Assembly: GCA_050180235.1 (NCBI GenBank)
Contig: JBFXEJ010000015.1
Location: 9,716 to 73,715 of the forward strand
Length of the DNA stretch: 64,000 nucleotides
Reading direction: 5' to 3'
Source of the DNA: JAABRU01 sp050180235
GTDB lineage: Bacteria > Desulfobacterota > Desulfobacteria > Desulfobacterales > Desulfococcaceae
The notes under the pieces are model-generated. The model worked only from the letters and a program-made list of their open reading frames with translations, had not been told where the DNA came from and did no database searches. Position numbers and translations under genes: made by a program. Shown one piece after another: positions 9,078 through 16,961 of the stretch (position 1 is its first letter; each line of letters opens with the position of its first letter).

Positions 9078-9438
9078 GAAAAGTATCAAAAGCTTCCAGC
9101 TTTTGATGCGGTTTATGAACAATGAAAAGTATCAAAAGCTTCCAGCTTTTGATGTGACTTATGAACAATGAAAAGTATCAAAAGCTTCCAGCTTTTGATG
9201 CGGCTTATGAACAATGAAAAGTATCAAAAGCTTCCAGCTTTTGATGTGACTTATGAACAATGAAAAGTATCAAAAGCTTCCAGCTTTTGATATGGCTTAT
9301 GAACAAGCTGGAAGCTTTTGATACTTTAAAAAAGCTGGAAGCTTTTGATACTTTAAAAAAAGCTGGAAGCTTTTGATACTTAAAAAAAGCTGGAAGCTTT
9401 TGATACTTTAAAAAAAGCTGGAAACTTGCGCTTTACAA
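9078..9438. repeat. Array of ten perfect hairpins forming a large inverted repeat
   Basis: Five direct units start at 9078, 9124, 9170, 9216 and 9262 (exact 46-bp period). Each holds a perfect palindrome with 10-bp arms ATCAAAAGCT / AGCTTTTGAT around TCC. Five reverse-complement units follow at 9305, 9332, 9360, 9388 and 9416 (about 28-bp period; the last is degenerate). The whole can fold either as ten small hairpins or as one large stem. It fills most of the 503-bp gap between the sigma-factor and anti-sigma-like genes. The linkers are conserved too, so it is not a CRISPR array. Confidence 0.85.
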
Positions 9439-9459
9439 ATCCGAAAAGGAAAACATATC

Positions 9460-10125
9460 ATGAAAACACTGCACACAGATCATTGCATTGACACCGTCAT
9501 GCTGGCAAGGTATTTCGGCCAGAGCCTGTCTGATGAGGAAAAAAGGGAATTGGAAACCCATGTTTCTGAATGTGAGGAATGCCTTGACCTCTTTGCTGCG
9601 GCAGGTGAAATTCTCTCAGATGAGGAACCGGAGGCATATGAACCTGCATCCGAAGCAGAGACTTTGTCTGTGATGAAAGGGCTGGGACTGTGCAAAAAAT
9701 CCCGGAAAGAAAACAGAGCGGCAGAATTTTTCAGAAAAATATATCAGTTTCTTTTGCATCTTTTGATGCCGCGGCAGACGGCCACAGTGCGATCTTCTGC
9801 GCCGTGCAGCTCCGGCTTTTCGGCTCATCCGGGAAAACAGATGGTGGAAAAAAAATTTGGCACCTTCCGCAGTGTGATTTCCTGTGAAAAAGCAGATGGG
9901 GAATCTGCGGAAATCAGGGTTTCCCTTTCCGCGTATTCCGGAAAAATCATTCGAATTTCTCTGGAAAGTGCCAATAAGGACAGGGATTCACGGCCTTTCA
10001 AAAACGGATGTGAAATTTTTGAAAATGTGCGGTTTGGAAACTACCGCATGATTATTCTGCCGGATACCATGCAGGAGCATGTCATTTCCTTCAACATCAG
10101 CAAAGAGGGCATTTATGAATCCTGA
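9460..10125 (+). CDS. zf-HC2 anti-sigma-factor-like protein
   Basis: 221 residues. The N-terminal ~45 residues carry a zinc-binding anti-sigma signature: Cys9 and then His34-x3-Cys38-x2-Cys41 (ETHVSECEECLDLF). A short hydrophobic patch (about 90-101) is too short for a convincing transmembrane helix. The C-terminal half is beta-rich (SAEIRVSLSAYSGKIIRISL) and ends 11 bp inside the CHAT gene. The ribosome-binding site is AAAAGGAAA. From its position between an ECF-like sigma gene and a CHAT protease gene it is likely the sigma inhibitor or an adaptor, and possibly the protease substrate. That link is inference. Confidence 0.75.
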   Translation: MKTLHTDHCIDTVMLARYFGQSLSDEEKRELETHVSECEECLDLFAAAGEILSDEEPEAYEPASEAETLSVMKGLGLCKKSRKENRAAEFFRKIYQFLLHLLMPRQTATVRSSAPCSSGFSAHPGKQMVEKKFGTFRSVISCEKADGESAEIRVSLSAYSGKIIRISLESANKDRDSRPFKNGCEIFENVRFGNYRMIILPDTMQEHVISFNISKEGIYES

Positions 10126-10588
10126 CACCATTTGCATGGAAATCATACGCATAAAGGACAATGTTCTGCGAATCAGTCTGTGGAATTCACAGGACACCCT
10201 GATTGAACTTGGGGAAAAAGAATATCCTGAAGCGGATGTGGCAGAAAAATGCCGGAAAATTGCACAGGCTCTCAACCATAAAACCGGACGGGATCAGATG
10301 CTTCCGGATGCCCTGGAAAAAATCAGGGAAACCGGAACCCTGCTGTGTGATGATCTTCTGACAGCAACTGTTCTGGATTATATCAGAAAATCCCCTGCCA
10401 CGCATCTGATACTCAAAATGGATGATCAACTGGTTCACATTCCCTGGGAACTGCTGTATATCGGCAATACCTTTCTCTGCCTGAAATTTGCCACAGGCCG
10501 GATTGTGGACACGCGTCAGTCTTTTTCCAAAACTCCCCGCACCTGTTCCTCCCCGCCGGGTCTGCTGATACTGGCAAATCCGGAATGA
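10115..10588 (+). CDS. CHAT protein, N-terminal fragment (ends at in-frame TGA)
   Basis: 157 residues starting at the ATG that overlaps the stop region of the zf-HC2 gene by 11 bp. The sequence has the beta/alpha start of CHAT proteins, with an IPWELLYIG motif at about residues 110-118 (CHAT proteins typically have a PWELL element before the catalytic half) and GLLILANPE just before the TGA at 10586-10588. The next codons, in the same frame, read DLENADAEG, where family members commonly show NPxGDLPxA. The stop therefore sits where Gly (GGA) would be expected: a G-to-T change, a sequencing error or readthrough. Function needs the downstream half. Confidence 0.7.
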   Translation: MNPDTICMEIIRIKDNVLRISLWNSQDTLIELGEKEYPEADVAEKCRKIAQALNHKTGRDQMLPDALEKIRETGTLLCDDLLTATVLDYIRKSPATHLILKMDDQLVHIPWELLYIGNTFLCLKFATGRIVDTRQSFSKTPRTCSSPPGLLILANPE

Positions 10589-10591
10589 GAT

Positions 10592-11956
10592 TTGGAAAAT
10601 GCTGATGCAGAAGGCAGACAGATTGTCAGATCCATTGATCTCCGGAATCTGAAAGCAGGAAGGGATATTGTAGCAGCAACACTTCTGAGCCAGTCAAAAG
10701 TGACCGGAAAGACAGTGAAAGAGAATATCCGGAAATTTGATTTTGTCCATTTTTCCGGACATGCGGAATTTGATTCACAGAAATCTGAAAAAAAGGGATG
10801 GAAACTCTTTGACGGCTGTTTCACGCCCCATGACATTTCCGGCATGACAGGCGGGGAAATGCCTTTGTGTGTTTTTTCCAATGCCTGCCAGTCTGCCTGC
10901 ACAGATGAATGGAATGATCAATCCTTCAGTCTGGTCAACGCGTTTCTCCGCTCAGGTGTGCGCCATTATCTGGGAACTTTCTGGAAGATTGCAGATGAAC
11001 CCGGAAGCAGATTTGCACAGGAATTTTACCGGCATCTGTTTTCCGGCTGCAACATGGGAGAGGCTGTGCGATTCGCGCGGGAATCCCTGATAAAAAGATA
11101 CGGGCCGGAATATATCGGATGGGCGGCTTATCTGCTGTACGGAAATCCGGGAATCTGCTATTTTCCGGATGAAACAGGAAAGAGAAAGATTTCGCTTCCG
11201 GATGCAGATATACCTGCAACAGTTCCTGATGATTCAAAAAAAGCACTTCATCCCAGAGGCGGTATCACAGCAGAGGCAGGGACAGCAGATTCTGCTGGAC
11301 ATCAGACCGTGACTGGCACAGGAACGTGGCAGACGTATCTGAAAATTGCGGCTTTTATTCTGCTGATTGTCACTGCATTTGCTTTGTATCACAGGGGAAT
11401 TGTCTCATCACCTGCTCCGGAAACTATTGATCCGGAGATAATGAAAATTCTTGTGAATCAGGCTGAGGCAAAGCGGCAGAGGATTGATTTTCTTTACAAA
11501 GAACTGGAAAAAATCACGGGCGGCCCGGTGCAGAACAGTGGTTTGACGGATGTGAAAAATTCAGCACCCCTGACGTTGGCAATGGTGTTTGATGAGGAAA
11601 CACTCCACCATGAAACCCGGAATCTTCTGGCCTATGCAGTTCAAAGCCAAATCAAAGAATCTTTGCCGGATGTGCGGCTGCTGCACCGGAAATCTCTGGA
11701 CAAAATTCTGGAGGAACTGATCCGGGAAAAACCAAAAACCTTTACCCTGCAGTTTCCGGAGATTCTTGTATTTCTGGAAGTCAGCAAAGGACAGTCCCAA
11801 ACCTGTGTGCTGATGCAGGCCGTGCGCAAGGATACATCTGAAATCACAGGGTTTTTCACCGAAACTTTGGACAATTCCGCGCTGATTCTGGAGCAGAAGG
11901 AAAAGATAAGCGGAAAACTGATTGAACATCTGAAAACATACATTCATCAGCCCTGA
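10592..11956 (+). CDS. CHAT-domain membrane-anchored protease, C-terminal part
   Basis: Same frame as the preceding fragment; together they make a 613-codon gene. Possible reinitiation is at TTG 10592. The catalytic dyad of the caspase-like CHAT family is visible: His57 in HFSGHAEF and Cys99 in FSNACQSA. A GTFWKIAD motif follows. One transmembrane helix is at about 249-268, so the protease faces the cytoplasm. The C-terminal part (about 300-454; LTLAMVFDEETLHHE, then LLHRKSLDKIL) lies across the membrane and resembles the CsgG/TolB-N-like segment of the locus lipoprotein. Inference: an envelope-to-cytoplasm signalling protease acting on the sigma/anti-sigma pair. Alone this half retains both catalytic residues. 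Confidence 0.75.
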   Translation: MENADAEGRQIVRSIDLRNLKAGRDIVAATLLSQSKVTGKTVKENIRKFDFVHFSGHAEFDSQKSEKKGWKLFDGCFTPHDISGMTGGEMPLCVFSNACQSACTDEWNDQSFSLVNAFLRSGVRHYLGTFWKIADEPGSRFAQEFYRHLFSGCNMGEAVRFARESLIKRYGPEYIGWAAYLLYGNPGICYFPDETGKRKISLPDADIPATVPDDSKKALHPRGGITAEAGTADSAGHQTVTGTGTWQTYLKIAAFILLIVTAFALYHRGIVSSPAPETIDPEIMKILVNQAEAKRQRIDFLYKELEKITGGPVQNSGLTDVKNSAPLTLAMVFDEETLHHETRNLLAYAVQSQIKESLPDVRLLHRKSLDKILEELIREKPKTFTLQFPEILVFLEVSKGQSQTCVLMQAVRKDTSEITGFFTETLDNSALILEQKEKISGKLIEHLKTYIHQP

Positions 11957-11982
11957 AAGTGCTGATATGCAGGGCATGTCAA

Positions 11983-12226
11983 TTATTCTTTCCGCTTTTT
12001 CTTTGGCTTCAGCATTTTTTTCAGGCAGGTCTCAATTTCCTCTGCGGAAAGTCCTTTGAGTCTTTCTTCCGGAGAAAAACTTCTGAATATCTCCTCTGCG
12101 GAAAGCCCTCTGATCAGTTCCTGTACGGGAAAAAGCCTTCAGAACCTCATCCCGTGTCATCATTTTCAATGCCCACTATGCCCGCTCCTTTATTTCCCTT
12201 CTGTAATCCTCAAGTGTGTAAGGCAT
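11983..12226 (-). pseudogene. Decayed copy of the 3' end of the neighbouring gene
   Basis: Read on the minus strand this stretch matches the last ~80 codons of the gene at 12232-13125: MPYTLEDYRREIKERA, then KMMTRDEVLKAF, then (after a frameshift) GLSAEEIFRSFSPEE and RLKGLSAEEIE, ending in a lysine-rich tail. One in-frame TAG and one frameshift break it. It abuts the stop codon of the intact gene. A similar arrangement occurs at 38030-38337. Confidence 0.75.
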
Positions 12227-12231
12227 GGCGA

Positions 12232-13125
12232 TTATTCTTTCGGCTTTTTCTTTGCTTTCCGCATTCTCTTCAGGTATGCCTCGATTTCATCGGCGGAAAA
12301 TTTTCTGAACACATCCTCTGCGGAAAGCCCTCTGAGTCTTTCCTCGGGAGAAAACCTTTTGAATATTTCCTCGGGAGAAAATCTTTTGAATATTTCCTCT
12401 GCCGGAAAAGCCCTGATGACATCATCCGGAGTCATCATTTTCAATGCCCGTTCCTTTATTTCCCTTCTGTAATCCTCAATGGTGTAAGGCATGGCGATTA
12501 TCCCCTCTGTCTGATAGTTTGTGAACAAATCCCTGATGGCTATGCTCATTTCATCCAGTTTTCCCCTGTAGCGGGAAAAACCGTAATGCACACTTTCGGC
12601 CACTGCGCTGAACATAAGCCAGACCGCATTTCTCTCCTCTTTTTCAGTCTGACTGCTGACAATGACCCGTATGTCCCGTATGCCCCAGCGGAGATCATAA
12701 ACACCTGCTTTCAAGGCTTTAAGCGGAACCTCCTTTGCCAGTTTTGCAGGATATTTGGTGCAGACGGCATACAGGCGGAAATCCTCCTTCGGCAGAAGTT
12801 TCTTCAGGGACGGACTGATCTGTTTGCGGTAATTGACAAAATGTCCGATCAGTTCATCCGCAGTCCAGTCTGTGAAAGACTCACGCATGGATTTGTAGGA
12901 AAGCAGATTGTGTTTTTTCAGGGACTCAAATCCGTCCGGCAGAGACTCCGGAGGATTTCCGTCTTTTTTCTCGATAATGACCACATCCAGAAGCTGTTTC
13001 TTCAGGGACAGGTCTTTTTCAAGTTCCACAGCATACCGTGTGCCTGTGAAAAAATCCGTCAGGGTCATGCCGAACAGACGGTGCCAGTCGGTAAGTTTCA
13101 GATGACTGTCTTTTTTTGTTTTCAT
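12232..13125 (-). CDS. Putative PD-(D/E)XK-type protein with SPEERL helical tail
   Basis: 297 residues. The start was chosen at the ATG after AAGGAAT (MKTKKDSHLK), not at upstream in-frame codons. The N-terminal part has YAVELEKDLSLKKQLLDVVI followed by IEKKDG, an arrangement suggesting a PD-(D/E)XK nuclease-like fold; this is a weak inference. The middle is alpha/beta without known motifs. The C-terminus is a run of ~11-residue helical repeats (EEIFKRFSPE, EEIFKRFSPEERLRGLSAED) and a Lys-rich end. I do not recognise a named family; the tail style is that of Rpn/transposase-31-like proteins. Antisense reading frames here are shadows. Confidence 0.55.
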   Translation of the reverse strand: MKTKKDSHLKLTDWHRLFGMTLTDFFTGTRYAVELEKDLSLKKQLLDVVIIEKKDGNPPESLPDGFESLKKHNLLSYKSMRESFTDWTADELIGHFVNYRKQISPSLKKLLPKEDFRLYAVCTKYPAKLAKEVPLKALKAGVYDLRWGIRDIRVIVSSQTEKEERNAVWLMFSAVAESVHYGFSRYRGKLDEMSIAIRDLFTNYQTEGIIAMPYTIEDYRREIKERALKMMTPDDVIRAFPAEEIFKRFSPEEIFKRFSPEERLRGLSAEDVFRKFSADEIEAYLKRMRKAKKKPKE

Positions 13126-13397
13126 ATTCCTTATGTTAATCAATTTGTCTGTCCCTGTCAAACCCAAAAATTTTCGGTCTTATGGAACTCCGGAACAGGA
13201 AATCTGAAAATTCAAAAAAAATTTTGTAAGATTCTGATGCCCGGTTTCGTATACTGTTTACAGAACAAAAAATATGGCAGTGTCAAACACGCAGGGATAA
13301 ATCCTGCCGGAAATTTTTGCCTCTGCATATTTGGGACTGTCAAAAATTCCAAAGATATGGCATTATAACAAACAGGACATGACCGGATGCATCACTT

Positions 13398-13476
13398 TGT
13401 CTGAACTGTGATTTATATGATTGAAAAGATTGCCATGATGGGCGTCACAGAAATCAGAAAAATCACAGTTCAGACA
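13398..13476. repeat. Inverted repeat in the 13.1-13.5 kb gap
   Basis: TGTCTGAACTGTGATTT (13398-13414) and its exact reverse complement (13460-13476) enclose ~45 bp. No other feature was seen in the gap 13126-13522 apart from the AAGGAG ribosome-binding site of the next gene. Confidence 0.6.
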
Positions 13477-13522
13477 ACTTTATAACCCAATTATCATAAC
13501 CACAAAGAAAAAGGAGAAAAAA

Positions 13523-14770
13523 ATGCGGAAAGGATTATTTGTCGTTTTGGTATCTGTCTGTATACTCATTGGCACTGCGGCATATGGAGCCAGTCTGGAA
13601 ATGGACACCCAGAAAGCAGCCAAAGGTGAAACTGTCACCTTCACGGTTTCGGTGAACAATGCCCCGAATCAGGTCGCGGCTTTTGGTTTTGACATCAGCT
13701 TTGATCCCGCTGTGCTGCAATACAAAAGCCATGAAAAAGGATCATTGATTCAGAACGGTTTCAGCCTGTTTGATGCAAATGAAATCAGTGCCGGACAGTT
13801 GCGGATTGGCGGGCTGGATTTCGGAGGCAGTCCCATACAGCAGGGAAGTTCGGGCATTCTTGCGCGCCTGACATTTCTGGTTCTCCAAAACAAAAACTGT
13901 GAGGTGCAGTTGCTTGATCTGAAAGATGATCTGAAAAACTGGACTGTGCAGAACGGGCAGTTTACTCCACCGCCTATTAATAAACCGCCTTCTGCTGAAA
14001 ATCTCAATCTCTCTGTTTCTGAAGGAAAAACACTTGATATTACGCTGACTGGCACAGACCCGGACGGTGACAGCCTGACCTATCTGCTTATTTCCGATCC
14101 CTCATACGGAACCATGCAGGGTTATCCGCCGTATCTTTCCTATACAGCAGAGGAAAGTGGAACATACCGTTTTTTCTACAAGGTCAATGACGGAAAAGAG
14201 GATTCAAATATTGCCGAAGTCAGTATTGCTGTTTATGAAATTTCCCCTGAAATGTCCGTGAATGTGAGTGAAAACTTCCTGTCTCTGTCATGGACTCCCG
14301 TCTCCGGAGCAGTCGGTTATTATCTGTATTACGCGCCGTTCCCGGAAATGTCGCCTGTATCCTCCATTGACATGGGAAATCAGACAACTCTTTCCGGACA
14401 GTTATCGCCCGGTTTCTCTTATTACGCGGCAGTTCAGGCATATGATGAAAGCGGCCATTTGGGACTGTCCGAAATCAAAAATTTTATGATTCCGCCTGTT
14501 CTTCCCGCTCCGCAACTGACAGTAAGCACTGAGGAAAAAACTGTTTCCCTTTCCTGGCCCGAAGTGAAAGGCGCAGAAGGTTATATTCTGTATTACGCGC
14601 CATATCCCTCTGCTTCTTCTGTTTTTTCAGCAGATTTGGGCAATCTCACAAGCCTGTCCGGAGAAATGGCTCCGGGTTCGGCTTTTTATCTTGCGGTTCA
14701 GGCATATGACAGCGAAGGCAGAAGCGGATTTTCCAATGTGGAATATTTTGTGATTGCAGAATCACGATAA
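13523..14770 (+). CDS. Secreted cohesin / cadherin-like / double fibronectin III protein
   Basis: 415 residues with a signal peptide of about 23 residues (TAAYGA). Cohesin-like domain about 24-150 (APNQVAAFGFDISF, GSSGILARLTF), closely matching the other cohesins in the window. A cadherin/Big-like domain is about 152-240 (GTDPDGDSLTYLLISDPSYG). Two fibronectin type III domains span about 242-325 and 330-412, each with the AxGYxLYYAP and YYAAVQAYD-type signatures. There is no dockerin, unlike its paralogues, so it may be the receptor partner for dockerins of the other proteins. The start follows AAAAGGAG. Confidence 0.8.
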   Translation: MRKGLFVVLVSVCILIGTAAYGASLEMDTQKAAKGETVTFTVSVNNAPNQVAAFGFDISFDPAVLQYKSHEKGSLIQNGFSLFDANEISAGQLRIGGLDFGGSPIQQGSSGILARLTFLVLQNKNCEVQLLDLKDDLKNWTVQNGQFTPPPINKPPSAENLNLSVSEGKTLDITLTGTDPDGDSLTYLLISDPSYGTMQGYPPYLSYTAEESGTYRFFYKVNDGKEDSNIAEVSIAVYEISPEMSVNVSENFLSLSWTPVSGAVGYYLYYAPFPEMSPVSSIDMGNQTTLSGQLSPGFSYYAAVQAYDESGHLGLSEIKNFMIPPVLPAPQLTVSTEEKTVSLSWPEVKGAEGYILYYAPYPSASSVFSADLGNLTSLSGEMAPGSAFYLAVQAYDSEGRSGFSNVEYFVIAESR

Positions 14771-15065
14771 TTTGGAAAGGAAGAAGATTCGATGAAATAT
14801 TCGGCCTGCATTGCCGTATTCCGGGCCGGATACAGAGATGTTTCTTTGTACAGGAATGACGGGGCCTGATGTGTGGACAATTATGCCGTCCATGATTTTC
14901 AACAGGTTATTTTTTTATAAACCCTTACAGGTGAAACTCCGATTTTTTTTACTGATTGTGAATTGCCGAAAAAAACTCATCACTGAGTTCAGGAATCAGT
15001 GTCTGACTCATATTTCCTCCTTATTTTGAATAAAATTTAATATTTTAAGATATATAAAACATTCA

Positions 15066-15848
15066 TCATTCACTATTCCTCTCCATAATCTCCCGCACCT
15101 GTGCAGTCAGGCCGGAGACAGTGAAACTCTCTCCCTCATAATCCGGATTAATCTCACCTGCAAGCTCCACACTGATGTTTATGGGAACACAGGTGCTGAA
15201 AAAAAATTTTCCGGGACGGAACAGATCACCGGAATTGCTTATACGCAGGATTTTCACCGGAGATTTGCACAGTCTGGCAATCTTGAAGGCTCCTTTGTTC
15301 AAATCTCCGATTTTCCCGTCCCTGCTACGGGTTCCTTCGGGAAAAACAAAAAGATTGCCGCCTGCGGCAAGGTACTCCCCCATTTTTTCCATCTGCGCAA
15401 TCATCAGCACATCCCCGCTCATAACTGATGGCAGATAGCCCGACATTTTCAGCATCCATCCGAATATGGGAACCCTGAAAAATGTGCTTTTCACAATGGT
15501 TTTCTGCTTTTCATACAAAGAGATCAGCAGAATGGGGTCCAGATAGGAAAGATGGTTGCTGACAATCACCGAGGAACGGATGGACAGAACATCATCGGAA
15601 ATATGTATGGAGATTCCGGGCGCCAGATTCCGGACAAGTTTGAAAAAACCTCTGTAAAACAGATGGTTGAGTTTTTGAAAAGACTGTTCCCTGTTTTTGG
15701 GGAAAAAATACGAAAGCAGATAAAAAGGCGAAAAAAACAGCACAAATCCCAACGTGAAATATGTCCAGAAAATAATTGTCAATACCGGGTCTGCAATGGG
15801 TTTGACAAAGCGGGCATGTTTGATGAAAAAGTTGTTATGTTTAGGCAT
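15066..15848 (-). CDS. 1-acyl-sn-glycerol-3-phosphate acyltransferase-like (PlsC family)
   Basis: 260 residues starting at the ATG after AGAGGG. A hydrophobic N-terminal segment (about 22-50) anchors it in the inner membrane. The acyltransferase HxxxxD motif is NHLSYLD (His99, Asp104), and the second block FPEGTRSRDG is at about 169-178. The family transfers acyl chains to lysophosphatidate or related lipids. It is monocistronic here. The 295-bp gap on its 3' side (14771-15065) shows nothing I can assign apart from a possible 25-codon frame at 14792. Confidence 0.8.
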   Translation of the reverse strand: MPKHNNFFIKHARFVKPIADPVLTIIFWTYFTLGFVLFFSPFYLLSYFFPKNREQSFQKLNHLFYRGFFKLVRNLAPGISIHISDDVLSIRSSVIVSNHLSYLDPILLISLYEKQKTIVKSTFFRVPIFGWMLKMSGYLPSVMSGDVLMIAQMEKMGEYLAAGGNLFVFPEGTRSRDGKIGDLNKGAFKIARLCKSPVKILRISNSGDLFRPGKFFFSTCVPINISVELAGEINPDYEGESFTVSGLTAQVREIMERNSE

Positions 15849-16007
15849 ATGCAACCCTCTGCAGTTTGTCAAATAAGTTTCCTGACATTTTAGTCATTTC
15901 GTTTTACTTCAAAACTGTTACATTGTACATAAAAAAATCTCTGTTTTCTTGGTCATGTAACAGGTCAGCAGTGAGCCGGGTACGGCAGGCAGGTGCGGGC
16001 GGTAAGT

Positions 16008-16029
16008 CGGGTTAGCGGAGCGTAACCCG
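16008..16029. repeat. Short hairpin CGGGTTA...TAACCCG
   Basis: A 7-bp stem and 8-nt loop lie in the 469-bp gap between the acyltransferase and lspA genes. This gap also holds degenerate tracts related to CAGGATTTACAGGATT and to ACAGAGAACACAGAGG, both repeat-derived. No gene was seen. Confidence 0.4.
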
Positions 16030-16162
16030 GCAACAAGACAACAATTGTCTGAATCAGGATTTACAGGATTGCTTTCCCAGGTTATTGTGATTTCTGTGAT
16101 AAACAGGATTATGCAGGATTATACAAGAATTACAGGATAGGAATACATTGAAATCCTGTATA

Positions 16163-16289
16163 ATACCGGTTCGCCATTGAAAGTATACTTATGATTCGGT
16201 TTCCCACAGAGGACACAGAGAGAAAAAACCGCAGAGAACACAGAGGAAACAACTCACCTTATTATATAAATTCAATAGCGAATTGGTAT
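16163..16289. repeat. Inverted-repeat element, ATACCGGTTCGCCATTG family
   Basis: ATACCGGTTCGCCATTGAA at 16163-16181 faces TTCAATAGCGAATTGGTAT at 16271-16289 (17 of 19 positions complementary). A second member lies at 19814-19954. The two bracket lspA, the binding lipoprotein and the membrane kinase. No transposase frame is inside. Confidence 0.6.
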
Positions 16290-16317
16290 AATCCTGTTCA
16301 GTACAGTGGGTAAATGC

Positions 16318-16821
16318 TCAGTCCGGCATTTTGTTGAACAGGAGATGAATCACAAAAATGGTGACTCCGACCGAGATGGCGCTGTCTGCCACATTGAAAG
16401 CGGGCCAGTGATAGGTTCCGATGTAAAAATCAAGAAAATCAACCACTTTTCCAAAACGGAACCGGTCAATGAGATTGCCGATGGCTCCTCCGAAGATCAG
16501 GCACAGTCCAAAGGAAAGCCAGCGGTGGGTTTTGGGTATCTGGTGATAAAACCAGAGAACAAAACCGGCCGCAGCCGAAGACATGAACAGAAATACGGCT
16601 TTGCGGATCAGTGGATGCTGATCTGCAAAAAAACCGAAGGCCCCTCCCGGATTGTGAATATGGGTAATACTGAACAGTCCGGGTATAACCGGAATGGAGT
16701 GATGCAGGGGCATGGTTTTCAGGATGATCAGTTTGCTGATCTGATCCATAACTATGACCAGACCGGCAATCACGGCAAGGAGTATGTATTTATTCTTTTT
16801 TGAATCTGCTGATGCGTCCAT
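16318..16821 (-). CDS. lspA: Lipoprotein signal peptidase II
   Basis: 167 residues, the normal length for LspA, with four hydrophobic helices. Family motifs are visible: DQISK (about 26-30), NPGGAFG (57-63), GNLIDR with catalytic Asp119, and FNVADSAI with catalytic Asp146. It cleaves diacylglyceryl prolipoproteins in the inner membrane. Several lipoproteins encoded nearby would be substrates. It is transcribed away from the sensory operon that starts at about 16.96 kb. No ileS neighbour is present. Confidence 0.95.
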   Translation of the reverse strand: MDASADSKKNKYILLAVIAGLVIVMDQISKLIILKTMPLHHSIPVIPGLFSITHIHNPGGAFGFFADQHPLIRKAVFLFMSSAAAGFVLWFYHQIPKTHRWLSFGLCLIFGGAIGNLIDRFRFGKVVDFLDFYIGTYHWPAFNVADSAISVGVTIFVIHLLFNKMPD

Positions 16822-16961
16822 GATAATTTATATGTTAAAGACAGGTTTGGGGTTGAGGTTTTTCACCAAATATGCAGCAGGTGACGATAACGGAAAAATA
16901 AAATTTCTATCATTGTTTTTCATATTTGTCATTATCTAATTTTTGGCATATAATCTGTCCA

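Noticed and set aside
9078..9438. CRISPR-like array
   Set aside because: Spacing is regular but the intervening 23 bp are also conserved and half the units are inverted; no cas genes nearby.
10586..10588. Selenocysteine codon in the CHAT gene
   Set aside because: The family residue expected is Gly, no Cys-like redox motif surrounds it and no convincing downstream SECIS hairpin was seen.
11959..13368. Long + strand frame opposite the PD-(D/E)XK-like gene
   Set aside because: It is the antisense of the gene and its decayed tail, Phe/Cys/Ser-rich, without ribosome-binding site.
14792..14869. 25-codon frame with a fair ribosome-binding site after the cohesin-FnIII gene
   Set aside because: Too short and without homology or context to support a peptide.
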